64,000 bases of DNA from assembly GCA_039621445.1 (NCBI GenBank), contig CP154955.1, positions 36,435,123-36,499,122 of the forward strand, written 5' to 3'. Below the pieces are notes generated by a model. The model made no database searches and was not told the origin of the DNA. It saw only the letters and a list, made by a program, of their open reading frames with translations. The position numbers and the translations under genes are program-made. Shown here in pieces: positions 47,096 to 56,526 of the stretch. Positions within the stretch are counted from its first letter, which is position 1; each line of letters begins with the position of its first letter. This DNA is from Euglena gracilis (Eukaryota > Euglenida > Euglenophyceae > Euglenales).

Positions 47096-47879
47096 ATGCC
47101 GTTGCTCGGGCATTCCTCAAAACAGCGCTCGAGGGAGTTGTTTTTTGTGTAAAGCTGGTCGTCTTCCGTGACGTCTAACACTCCCTGTCGCATTGCTCAA
47201 AGGCAACCTCTGGCCGTTTCTTGCGTTGTAGAGTACCCCCCTAGACCTACCTAGTCTAGTCTACCCCCCCCCCTTTATTTGCCCCCCTTTATTGAGCATT
47301 TGGGTCCGGGGAAAATTTTTTTCAGGCGCCGAAATTTTTTTTGCCCTCTTCCTAAAGAAATTTTTGACCCCCCCCCCTCATTTGACCCCCCCTTACTTGA
47401 GCATTTGGGGGGGTCCATTGGCGTGGTCCGTGGGTGTGCTGAAATAAAGGGGTTGAGAGGCCGGGTGGTCCTCAACCCTAGATTAGGGGGGGTAGATTTG
47501 GCCTGGGGGGGGGGGGGGTTGTGGGCAGACCCTAGGGTCGCCAAAGGTCGCCATGGTCGCCAAAGGTCGTGGGCAGGTCGATGTCAAAAAATGCGCTCCA
47601 CGGCAAATTAGCGCAACATACACACAAAAGGTGTTGCACACACAAGGGATTTTTTTTTTTTAGGGCCCTGGAACAGTTGCCTACGCCGCTACAATGCAAA
47701 AAAGACTGAGTAGGAAATACCCATAGCGACCTTTGGCGACCTTTGGCGACCGTGGGCAGACCCTAGGGTCTGCCCACAACCCCCCCCCCAGGCCAGATCC
47801 GGGAGCCCTAGATTAGGTAGGTCTAGACTAGATCCCTGTCGCCGAATTTTCATGACAACGATTTTTTGATTGCCACAGA

Positions 47880-48026
47880 TGCCCTAATGGAAAGCGTGCC
47901 TGACCACAGATGCCTTAATGGAAAACGGGTCATTGCCACAGATGCCTTAATGGAAAACGTGCCTGAACACAGATGCCTTAATGGAAAACGTGTCATTGCC
48001 ACAAATGCCCTCATGGAAAACGTGTT
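47880..48026. repeat. 31-32 bp direct repeats, right array
   Basis: Same units and orientation as 46698-46838, ending at the right inverted repeat. Confidence 0.75.
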
Positions 48027-48111
48027 CATGACCACGAATTTCAGGGCAGGCATTTGGCGGGCTGAACACGTTTTTTGAAAAAAACCTCAAAAATGTGTCT
48101 TTTTGGAGGTT

Positions 48112-48251
48112 CTGTTTCGCTGTCCGACCGCCACTGAATTTTTCTCAGTCGGTTATTGAAGGAAGGGTCAGGGTTAGGGAGAGGTTAGGGTTAGTTAGGG
48201 TCAGGGTTAGAGTTAGGGTTGGGTTGGGGCGGCGGTCAGATAGCGAAACAG
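48112..48251. repeat. Second foldback with TTAGGG-like centre
   Basis: Ends CTGTTTCGCTGTCCGACCGCC with three differences in the inverse copy. The interior is GGGTTAGGG-like degenerate repeats. Unrelated in its arms to 22708-22975. Second copy at about 59413-59552. Confidence 0.7.
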
Positions 48252-49319
48252 TACCTTTTTGGAAATCGACAAAAAAATGGCACATTTTTTTCCGGTCAAA
48301 TCAGGGAAATGGTCATTTTTTTGAAGCTGTCGTGTTTTTAATCCTGTTGATGAGATTGCTGGGGCAAAGCTCAAGTTTTCGATTTTTGAACAAATGTTCA
48401 AGTAAAATTCGGATTTTGGCACCAGAAATCATGAGTATTCGGCAGTTTTGTCCAAAAGAGTCCTTTTCTCCTGAAATCTTCGATGACGTTTTTTTTTTGT
48501 GTTTTAAAAATTGATTTTTAGATACTCGGGGGAGCACGCTGTGGCCAGCCGTGTGATTCACTGGAAAATGAGACAAAGCGAATTCCTCGATAGTCTCCTT
48601 GAAATCCTTGGGGTGTGTCCATGTTTGGCCATTTTTGGCCATTCTTGGGCATTTCAAACCAAAATTTGTCCTTATTGCCAGTTTTGGATTCTTTTTTTTT
48701 TGGCCAATTTCAACCATTTTTGGCCGATTTGGGTCATTTCATGGTCATGTTCAACGATTTCTCACCAATAGAAACCATGTTTGGGCGAATATTTGAAACC
48801 ATGTCTGGCGGCGTCTGGGGGACCCAAAATAAAAAGTGCCAGAGGCTGTCCAAAAGGGTTTGTAGACATGTGGTACTCATATCTGAGCAGTTTTCTGGGG
48901 GGGTCTTAGGCAGAAATTGGGCATTTTCCTTTCCTCAAATTTTGGGGAATTTCTGAAATAGAACACCATGCAGCATGGCAGAAATCTGAGGCCATCTGCT
49001 GAAAGTTGCGTAAACTGGTAACTCACGTGACCCCACAGTTTTCCCAATCCTCCCAGATACCAGATCCCAAGGCTTTGCAACCGCGATTGGAAGTGTTTTT
49101 ATCTCGCCCTTGAAATTTGACCGCAAGTGTGTGCCTTCAAAGACCCAGTTCTCGGGTCGCCGACATCCGCTTTTCTGAACCCCCACATCCACAAAGCTCG
49201 ACCAGTGGCACAGCCTACTGGATTTGACAGAGTTCGGGGGAAGGTGCTATGTACAGAGGAGGCAAACCCATGCAAATTCTGGTGCCTTGAGCAGAGCGCA
49301 GAGGAGGGAGGCTCAGAAC
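48252..49319. other. Upstream flank of the kinesin gene
   Basis: Between the telomere-like foldback and the end of block 2: CATTTTTGGCCATT-type text and ordinary sequence, with no convincing exon or promoter motif. Parallel in copy B: 59553-60622. Confidence 0.5.
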
Positions 49320-49520
49320 GAGAGATTCACCAATCTCGAGATTTGCGAACCGTTACGCGACAAGAATGCAAACTAATTCTGTAAATATTTCTTCACAGAT
49401 TCCTTTATTGGAAGTAAGCCTTGAAGTCTGAGCCGGTCGGGGCTGCAGAATACCGACCAACAGGAACTTGCACCTCTATCAAGTCTGAAAGATAACTTGG
49501 ATCACCTTTGGTTTTTCAAG

Positions 49521-51161
49521 ATGCCGACTGGTACCGTGACAACATGGTTTCCCCACAGGGGTTTTGGTTTTCTGCAATCGTCTGACACCGACTCTGGTGA
49601 AGCTACCACGTACTATATACACGTGAGTCAGCTGTTGACACTGGGAGTTGGAGTCCCGGTTCTACATCCTGGACAGGAAGTCAGTTTTGAAGTTGGTGAT
49701 GCCCGTGCAGAAGGCCAGCACCCTGCTGCTCTCAGGGTAGCATACCCGGATGGACAACCGTTCAAGGAAGACCAGAAGAAGAAGAAGAGAGATTACAGTG
49801 AAACTGGGACTGGAAAGAAAGCAAGAAAAGACAGTGCTGGCCAAGAGCTCATCGACAACCTGGTATCACGCCTAAGGTCCCTCCCTACCCCTCCTGCCAC
49901 CCCTGCAGTTGTACAACACTCTGTTCCCCTGACCCCAGCCCCCTTCTCCCATTTTCCTTTGAATCTTTATTCTGGAATCCCGATGTTGACAAACCAAAAC
50001 CAACCTGTTCAGACTCCCTGTGGAGTTATTCAATCTCCTTTTGGAGTATTACCTGCTCCTTTTGGAGCTTCACTCCCAAACCAATTATCAACTTATACAG
50101 GAACCTGTGTTCCACAACAGCCAAACAGTTTTCCTTTGAATGCTGCTAATGCTTCTTTTTGTCAACCCACACATCAGTGCCCTGGGGCACAACAGAATGT
50201 TACTGCACAATCCCTTCCCCCAGATTGTGTTCCTGTGCCTTTGAGTCTTTTGAACAAGCTTGTACAAAATTGTCCTGATTCTTTTAATTCTGCAGAGAAC
50301 AAATCAGACTCCTCAATTCATCTTTCTGACAGTCCCTCTCAAATTTGGGAAAATGTTTCTCTGCAACAGAAACATTCTCAACAATTCTCTGACATGATTG
50401 AAATTTTGAATTCATCTCCTGATGAAATTGTGGATCACCAAAAACAACGACTCTTTTCTTGGATTCAACAAGTATCAATTTTTTTACCTTTTGTTCAACA
50501 AAATTACCCTGCATTTTATCAGTCTGCTTATCAGGACAATTTTTTTATTCCGCTTCCTCCTCCCATGCTTGATACTGTGGACCTTTCAGAAGTCAATACA
50601 GCTGTTGCTTGCTCTGTGGCACCTGAAAGCAATGCTGGAGACATAGCAAGTTTGTTTTCTGTATCAATCTCACCAAGTGAAAGACAACAAATTTACCAAA
50701 ATCATTTAAAATTTGCCAAAAAGCTTGACTTTTATCTACATCAAAATGCTGGGATGGACAAACTTCAACATGTTGTGTTGAGACATTCTATTTTTGAGTG
50801 GATTGATGATTCCATTATTTTTTTACCACCTGTGTATGGGCTTTTCCCTGAATTCATTGAAAAATTGCAAGATTACAAACATTTCCCCTCAAAACCCACA
50901 CAAATGGCTTACCCCCCTTCTACACAACATTTGCTGTCTGGAGCACCCCTGTTTTTGTGTTTTTTGTTATTTCTCCTTTTGAAAGTTAAAAAAATTTCAC
51001 GTTTGTTTTTGACAACAGCAGTCAAAAAACTTTTCAGCAGTTTGGAAACTTTGATGTTCTTTTTGATGGTATGCCGTTTTTTCTTTTGGTACACTATTCT
51101 TTTAACCCTTAAAAGCAAAACATTCTTTTGGAAATCATTTATTCCGAACATTTTTTTCTGA
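49521..51161 (+). CDS. ORF1: cold-shock-domain protein of the element
   Basis: The ATG at 49521 begins MPTGTVTTWFPHRGFGFLQ, which matches the start of cold-shock domains; RGFGFLQ is the RNP1 motif and YYIHVSQL the RNP2 motif, and HPGQEVSFEV ends the barrel near residue 80. Such domains bind single-stranded nucleic acid, so the protein may coat the element's RNA or DNA. A basic patch (KKKKRDYSETGTGKKARK) follows and could be a nuclear signal. The middle is P/Q/N-rich. The last 90 residues are strongly hydrophobic. The 546-codon frame ends in TGA directly after a slippery heptamer, with ORF2 open in the -1 frame. No start codon in ORF2 precedes its first 2A motif, so ORF1 and ORF2 are probably expressed together. 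Confidence 0.7.
   Translation: MPTGTVTTWFPHRGFGFLQSSDTDSGEATTYYIHVSQLLTLGVGVPVLHPGQEVSFEVGDARAEGQHPAALRVAYPDGQPFKEDQKKKKRDYSETGTGKKARKDSAGQELIDNLVSRLRSLPTPPATPAVVQHSVPLTPAPFSHFPLNLYSGIPMLTNQNQPVQTPCGVIQSPFGVLPAPFGASLPNQLSTYTGTCVPQQPNSFPLNAANASFCQPTHQCPGAQQNVTAQSLPPDCVPVPLSLLNKLVQNCPDSFNSAENKSDSSIHLSDSPSQIWENVSLQQKHSQQFSDMIEILNSSPDEIVDHQKQRLFSWIQQVSIFLPFVQQNYPAFYQSAYQDNFFIPLPPPMLDTVDLSEVNTAVACSVAPESNAGDIASLFSVSISPSERQQIYQNHLKFAKKLDFYLHQNAGMDKLQHVVLRHSIFEWIDDSIIFLPPVYGLFPEFIEKLQDYKHFPSKPTQMAYPPSTQHLLSGAPLFLCFLLFLLLKVKKISRLFLTTAVKKLFSSLETLMFFLMVCRFFFWYTILLTLKSKTFFWKSFIPNIFF
51152..51158 (+). promoter_or_regulatory. Candidate -1 ribosomal frameshift site (T TTT TTC, then TGA)
   Basis: In the ORF1 frame the codons read ATT TTT TTC TGA. 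T TTT TTC fits the X XXY YYZ slippery pattern, and slipping back one base enters ORF2 exactly. A stop right after the heptamer is common at real sites. I see no strong stem-loop just downstream, and a base-calling error in the run of seven T is the alternative. Confidence 0.5.
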
Positions 51162-52693
51162 AACCCCTTTTTACAAACATTCTTACGTTTCTAAATTTCT
51201 TTTTCCTTTTGCTTTGTGGAGACATTGAAACGAATCCTGGCCCTTCAATGAATCTGTACTTTCAGCAGGCCCAACAAGATTACGCTTTGATTCCAAAATA
51301 TTTTTACAGAATTTTTGCGTTTTTTGGCTTACCTTTACCCTCGGTTGATGCTTTTGCTTCACCTGAAAATTGTCGCGTACCAAAATTTTGGTCGATTTTC
51401 GATGACGCTTTTTTGCATAATTGGTCTGCAGAAAAATTAATCTGGGCAAACCCCCCATTTCATTTGTTGAATCGTGTACTAGATCGACTGAAAAATCAAC
51501 CCGTACATATCGTCTTGCTCTTTCCGGTCATATATCCATATCCCCTCGCATTTTTATTTAAAATTTCCTCCCAGCATTTACTCCTCCCGAATGAACCAAT
51601 ATTTATATTTTCCAACCGTCGTATACTGCCCAACCCCCCCTGGCCCATTTATGTTTTCCATATCAACACCAAACATACCTTTTGGAATACACAAAAACTA
51701 TTGCTCCTCTCAGGTGACATTGAACAAAATCCAGGACCCGCAATTGTTCCGTTTCAAGAATTTTGCACCTCTTTTGCAAACGAATTTTTACAGACCATTT
51801 CTCTCATAGAATTGTCACGTAAAAAAATTGAACTAAAATTTCGCGCTCAAAACTGGCCACCTTCCTGGTGGCAGACAGTCCTTGTTGGCACCTCATTTCA
51901 ATTATCGGTCGAGGATGCACTCCCATTATTTGTCGCATACGAAGTGTATGCAGATGTAATTTTACAATTTCAGGATGACCATTTTCTTTGGTCACCTAAT
52001 TCCGCTGTTTCCACAAGTCAAAATTCCGCATTATTGGAACAAATTTCCATGCTTCAAAAGGAAATTGCTGAACTTAAAGTTCAAAAGATGACCAGCAACA
52101 CTTCCTCTGAAGAATATTTATCACAAAAATTTTCACTTGAATCTGTGTTAACCTTCCAAAAATTTGAACATCTTCCCGTTTGGATGCGTGAAATGTCCAA
52201 AATTTTTCAATCCAGTTTTGAAGACATACAAGAAGATGGTGCTAAAAGTGACCCACTTCAAGAATTGTGGAAACTCATGGTGCACACTTTTTTTCGTTAC
52301 AAAACGTCCTTCAAAACAACAAATTCTTTTTCGTCTGATTTTTCACGTTCCTCATCACCTTTTCATTCATTTTCTCCTTCTTCTCATGTCTCATCATCAT
52401 TTCCTTCATCACAATCTCCTCAAAATTCTTTCTTACAATCCTCGTCCTCTTCAGTACAACGGATTCACCCACCAGTGAATTTTGGGGTGGATGAATTAAT
52501 TCGAAGAGGTGGAAAAGTATATGAGGAACACACCCCTCATGGGGTACAAAATTTTGCTATTCTTGGGGAAGACAAATTTTATATTTCCCGGGACGGCTCC
52601 TTGTGGAATGTAAAATTTCCACCGCCCAAAAAATGTTTTCGTTGTTCCCGATACCACTGGCATTGGGAATGTGAAATTCAGAATTCCAAATGA
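51158..52693 (+). CDS. ORF2: 2A-partitioned polyprotein with DIRS-type domain and gag-like zinc knuckle
   Basis: Read from the slip site, 511 residues. A hydrophobic lead (FLNFFFLLLC) precedes the first 2A-like motif; about 156 residues later the second one follows. The part between contains VDAFASPEN..VPKFWSIFDDAF..WS..LIWANPPFHLLNRVL, resembling the domain after RNase H in DIRS-type pol proteins (VDLFAS...DAF..DW...NPP). The part after the second 2A has a coiled coil (LLEQISMLQKEIAELKVQK), a Ser/Phe/Pro-rich linker and a knuckle, CFRCSRYHWHWEC. It reads like a gag or nucleocapsid protein. If both 2A motifs work, three proteins come from one translation. It ends at a UGA that alone separates it from the recombinase frame. 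Confidence 0.6.
   Translation: MKPLFTNILTFLNFFFLLLCGDIETNPGPSMNLYFQQAQQDYALIPKYFYRIFAFFGLPLPSVDAFASPENCRVPKFWSIFDDAFLHNWSAEKLIWANPPFHLLNRVLDRLKNQPVHIVLLFPVIYPYPLAFLFKISSQHLLLPNEPIFIFSNRRILPNPPWPIYVFHINTKHTFWNTQKLLLLSGDIEQNPGPAIVPFQEFCTSFANEFLQTISLIELSRKKIELKFRAQNWPPSWWQTVLVGTSFQLSVEDALPLFVAYEVYADVILQFQDDHFLWSPNSAVSTSQNSALLEQISMLQKEIAELKVQKMTSNTSSEEYLSQKFSLESVLTFQKFEHLPVWMREMSKIFQSSFEDIQEDGAKSDPLQELWKLMVHTFFRYKTSFKTTNSFSSDFSRSSSPFHSFSPSSHVSSSFPSSQSPQNSFLQSSSSSVQRIHPPVNFGVDELIRRGGKVYEEHTPHGVQNFAILGEDKFYISRDGSLWNVKFPPPKKCFRCSRYHWHWECEIQNSK
51218..51244 (+). other. 2A-like motif 1 (GDIETNPGP)
   Basis: Matches the D-x-E-x-N-P-G-P consensus of 2A peptides, preceded by a hydrophobic helix ending LLLCG as usual for active ones. 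Such motifs make the ribosome skip the Gly-Pro bond, so the chain would be released between the last G and P. Activity is inferred from the consensus. Confidence 0.75.
51713..51739 (+). other. 2A-like motif 2 (GDIEQNPGP)
   Basis: Second full match to the 2A consensus in the same frame, preceded by KLLLLS. The pair would cut the DIRS-like segment out as a separate protein. Confidence 0.75.
52634..52672 (+). other. Zinc-knuckle-like motif near the end of ORF2
   Basis: CFRCSRYHWHWEC has the CxxC...H...C arrangement of retroelement nucleocapsid knuckles, but the spacing (CX2CX3HX4C, or an alternative His) is one residue shorter than the classical CX2CX4HX4C. It is likely to bind zinc and nucleic acid, but atypical. 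Confidence 0.5.
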
Positions 52694-52780
52694 CTCCTGC
52701 CAAAAGGGGAAGCTATATCAGCCTCCCCCTCAACAACAAAAATTTCAGACATCCACCCCAGTGTCCTTGAGTGGGAATCT

Positions 52781-53330
52781 ATGCTCACCAAATTTTCCGC
52801 TTTCGATCACCATCAACATCCTCAAAACATACAACAAGCACTCTTGTACTCTTGGGCACCCACAACCATCAGAACTTATAAACAAAAAATTCTTCAGTTT
52901 GAAAAATTCCGACTCACTTGTGACAGAAAGATACCAATCACTGTTCTTATCGAACAATACATATCAACATTTATACAAAAACAGTGTGCCGCCTCCACAA
53001 TTCGAAACATTCTTTCAGCGTTCCAAGCATTACACACATTGGGCTGGACAACACCCCTATTTCCACAAACATACTGGAGACTTTCCAGAGCGGCAGACAG
53101 AATGCGCCTCATTCCCGCCAAAACGTGGTTCCCCCCCACAGCTTTCACACATATTGCACAAGTTTGTAACCTTGAGCAAACCCATTTCATCTTGTGCGTA
53201 TTCCTTGTGGCATTATCCCTCGGACTACGTATTGGTGAAGTGGCCTCAATTAGACCATGTGACATTCTGTCCACCCCTGAAGGTGGTGGAATCTGGTTCA
53301 TGCCAGAAAAGCAACCACCACACAATTTTG
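52781..53330 (+). CDS. Tyrosine recombinase (N-terminal part, truncated)
   Basis: The first ATG is at 52781, but the frame is open back to the ORF2 stop at 52691-52693. TIRTYKQKILQFEKF and AASTIRNILSAFQALHTLGW form a typical SAM-like core-binding domain. The catalytic domain begins with LSLGLRIGEVASIRPCDI, where the Arg of GLRIGE (codon 53228-53230) is the first catalytic residue of the family. The Lys, HxxR and Tyr residues are missing because the ORF is cut at 53327-53330 where copy B of block 2 starts. Substrate ends cannot be seen. Readthrough of the UGA, re-initiation or a separate mRNA could express it. Confidence 0.7.
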
Positions 53331-54082
53331 GGGGGGGTTTAACATAAACTGCTGGACATTCTTCAAAAGCGCAAACGAGATGCCTGCTTTTTGCGACTTG
53401 AAAACCTTCACGTTTCCCTTTGAGATTTGCAGCAGTGATGCTCGTGTATTATCTTTCATAACGTGAACGCCGACAGTTTTCCAGAACGATTGGTATCAAA
53501 AGCGGCCAGACTTTCACATTCGTCATCGAAAGACAGGAAACTGGAAATAACATCCCCCCCCCTTGGACCCAACTTCGGCTGCCCCGAACTTCTCCCCCAC
53601 CCCCATTTCCTCACAGACCAAAAAAATATGCTTTCCTGAAAGTAGGAACCACATTTTTCAAAAAAAAACAATTTCACATGGTTTTCACCAATTGAAAATG
53701 GAACCGAAAATTACACGATGCTTCTGAGAAAACTACACCCACAATGGATTTTGGTGGTGAACATAGAACACATTCCAGGCCCCCAAGAATACGAAAACAT
53801 TTGAACCTCGTTTGAACCCCGTCACGGTGGACTTCAGCAGACCAAATAATCTTCCGGGTGGGGATGTATAACTTGGGGGGGGGAATTCTTGCTCTTTGTG
53901 AAAAACACTGCATTCTGCAAAACAAGGGGAAAACTGCAGAAACTCTAACAGCGAAAAGAGCAAGTATTTTTGAAAAAGGCCAAGTGCAGCAAAGTCCCAA
54001 AAAGGGGCAGCTCTCAATAGGAGCCCTTTCCAAAATTCAAGGCCTTCAAAACAAAAACAAAAAAAAATGGGGCTTGACATAC

Positions 54083-54330
54083 TAGGCCAAGGGAGTCCTC
54101 CATGTCCAGAGAAATCTGCACCACAGCGTGCGACCTGGAAGACCTGTCATTCATGGCAGTGGCAGCAGTGCTTCGATTTTCCATCCCCCGGTCCAAGAGC
54201 CGTTCAACCTCATGCCAGCCAGAGACAGGATGCTCTGTCAGACCCCTAACCACTGGACCCAGGAGGGGGTCATGTACAATTTGAAGTTGGCTTCCTTTCT
54301 TGCTCAACAGCAGGCTGCTCTTAAATGCAA
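54083..54330 (-). CDS. Kinesin exon 4, second copy
   Basis: Same reading as 42682-42929, including switch I. No copy of exon 5 follows on the left; the block is cut at 53327, where a tyrosine recombinase ORF abuts. Exons 1-4 of copy B therefore lead nowhere in this assembly. Confidence 0.6.
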
Positions 54331-56343
54331 CTGACACAAAAGAAAGTCAGGGCTGTTCGCATCCTTGAAAAACAGCCAGGGTCTGTGAATCATACTGAAA
54401 CTTGCACTTTTCTTTGGCTTCCTCCTTCTTTCTGTACGTCGTAACTGTAAACCCCCCCAAAAATAAGACCCGGGTCTTATTTTTGGGTCCGTTGCTGGAA
54501 ACCTCCAGGGGGGTCTTATTTTTGGGGGGGGTCTTATTTTTGGATTTTTTCTTGACCGACCCGGGCCCGAAAAAAACATCATTTCTCAGGTTCCTAAAAA
54601 CACTAAAAATTTTCCTTCGGCGCTTCGCGCCATGTGTAAATTTGTGTAAGTTGACATTTAGCATGTTTTTTGCACTTCAAGAATCTGAAATTTTTTGAAA
54701 TTTCATCATTTTTGTGTGTGAAATTTGGGTTTTTGGCAATTTCTCGGGAAGATTTTCACCGTCCCCGGCGCTTCGCGCCGTCAGGGGGGGTCTTATTTTT
54801 GGGGGGGGTCTTATTTTTGGATTTTTGCTCGATCGGCCCAGGGGGGGGGTCTTATTTTTGGGGGGGGTCTTATTTTGGGGGGGGTCTTATTTTTGGGGGG
54901 GGGTTTTATTCCTTCCATCAGTGGACTTTAAAGAAACATGGGAACAATAAGGGAGGAACAGCTTGGGGGGACCTGGCCCACCCCCCCCCATGGGAATACT
55001 TCATTGTCAGAGCACTTTTTTTTATGAAAAACTTGCCAAAAAGGTGTGATCATGTCTTGACAAATATGTTTGAGATTGACCACTTTTTGCAAACATCCAC
55101 AAAAAATGACCCCTTTTGGGCTGTCTGAGGTTGGGGTCTGGGAATAGCTCATAGGAATAGCTCAGGGGAGGGGGGTAATAGCTCGGGTGGGGATGAAAAA
55201 ATGGGCAAAAATGAGCTGGAAAAGCCCTCAGATCAAAAATTGACAAAACATCGATTTTCTTTGCATAATTAGCAATTTGGGGGGATTGTAGTTTCAATCT
55301 TTTAGGTTCCCAGTTTTTGACCCAGTGGGGCCTCGTTCCAGCCTGGTGGTGGTTTAACTCTGAGCATGAGTTCCAAGCAGGGCGTCTTTAACGAACCCCC
55401 TGGGGGAGGTCCAGCTCAGAGGCTGGAAAATTTGGGCTGGCTGCAAAAAAGGCTGCTGGCTGAGCCCAGGGGTCCAGGCAGAAGCTGGGCCCGACCTGGG
55501 GTGCCAAAAAATCGAAACTGCAAAAATATCCCAAAAGCTGCCCACCATGCCCATTTTTTTTGACCGCAAATTTGCCCTGGCCAGCCCTTTTCCGACCCAT
55601 TTTCGCCATTTTTGGCCCATCTTTGCACCCGAAAGCAAAAAATCCGTTACCGTCCAGCCGCCCTTCGGGCGGCTGGAAATAAATAAAACTCGTTGAGGGG
55701 GGGGGGGGGGCTCCTTTTTTTTCACTCTCCTTTGATTTCCTTCACTGTGTCCCAGTTTTCTCTGCAGACAGATGGCGATAACGACCACAAGGTCGGGGTG
55801 GCTGGCGTTTCAATTGGCATTTAGGTGCATCGGCAACAAAAAGAAACAAAAAATGCGGAAATCTCAAAAACATGCAACAAAATCCCAAGTTTTTTTTTTG
55901 CGGAGAGTGACACAGAATTTCAAATATTTTCATAAAATCACCAAAATTTTTTACGGAAATGTCCAACAATATGGCAAAAAAACCCAAAGTATTTTCAAAT
56001 TGGTTCCAAAAATTTTGACCCACATGTTCATAATTATGGCAAAAAAAACACCAAAAAGAACAAATGTTAGCATTTGCTCAAGACGATTGATGGGTCAGTT
56101 GGCCACTTTCCCTGAAAGCAATGCGTTGTCAAATGCTGTTATGTAATTTAATGCTTCTATTCATCAGATATCAAAACATTATGGCATTTCGGATGATTTA
56201 TGATTTGACACTTACCACCTCCTGATTTTCCAAAAAGCATCATTTTTCACGTTTTCCTTGTGAAGGGGGGGGGGGATTATTTGGAAAGATCTTTTTCAAA
56301 GATACATTTGGGCACACAAACTATTCTCTTTGAAACAGTCTGC

Positions 56344-56526
56344 CCAGGAGGTCCTGCACCTTCTCGTTATAAATCTCCAGAAAAGAAACCTTCACACTGT
56401 AAGTTGTCTTCTTCAAGCTGTCAGTCATTTGCTGCTTGGACTCAATGCGCGAGAAGAGCTCCTCGCACAGCCGAGGAGTGATGCCTCTTCCTTTCCCAGG
56501 GAAACCCATCATACTGTGGGTCTTCC
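56344..56526 (-). CDS. Kinesin exon 3, second copy
   Basis: Same reading as 45037-45219 (GKTHSMMG, SFLEIYNEKVQDLL), with the same probable GC donor. Confidence 0.6.

Larger units (their letters stand above)
46587..48074. mobile_element. 1.49-kb terminal-inverted-repeat element carrying an exon
   Basis: Terminal inverted repeats of about 48 bases (starting AAAACGTGTTCAG, ending ATTCGTGGTCAT), differing by a 2-base indel. Just inside each end is an array of roughly 31-bp direct repeats (GATGCCTTAATGGAAAACGT type). The middle holds a plus-strand exon and a nested foldback at 47238-47835. No transposase is recognised. Confidence 0.6.
41924..49319. repeat. Duplicated block 2, copy A (about 7.4 kb)
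   Basis: Nearly identical to 53327-60622. Copy A has about 100 extra bases at 44305-44415 that copy B lacks. Copy A ends in GGCTCAGAAC and is followed at once by the cold-shock/2A/recombinase element. Confidence 0.9.
49320..53330 (+). mobile_element. Cold-shock / 2A / tyrosine-recombinase element, truncated at right
   Basis: An AT-richer 4-kb unit starting exactly where copies A and B of block 2 diverge. In order it encodes a cold-shock-domain protein, a candidate -1 frameshift, 2A-like motif 1, a DIRS-type C-terminal pol-like domain, 2A-like motif 2, a gag-like segment with coiled coil, Ser-rich linker and zinc knuckle, a UGA, and a tyrosine recombinase. A six-base-stem inverted repeat (GAGATT/AATCTC) lies at its left end. 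No reverse transcriptase is visible. It most resembles the tyrosine-recombinase retroelements (DIRS, Ngaro) or Cryptons in having this enzyme, but the layout matches none I know. Confidence 0.65.

Noticed and set aside
46698-48026. Regular 31-bp repeats that could suggest a CRISPR array
   Set aside because: Units are contiguous without unique spacers, lie inside an inverted-repeat element and the genome is eukaryotic.
51167-51240. A pseudoknot downstream of the slippery site
   Set aside because: The following 70 bases are T- and A-rich and I could not find a convincing stem.
52781-53330. Recombinase as a bacterial or phage integrase contaminant
   Set aside because: It follows in frame from a gag-like, 2A-containing ORF and next to eukaryotic sequence; composition matches the rest of the element.
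52671-53342. Frame-0 ORF overlapping the recombinase
   Set aside because: No family resemblance; the other frame has the recombinase core-binding domain and GLRIGE motif.
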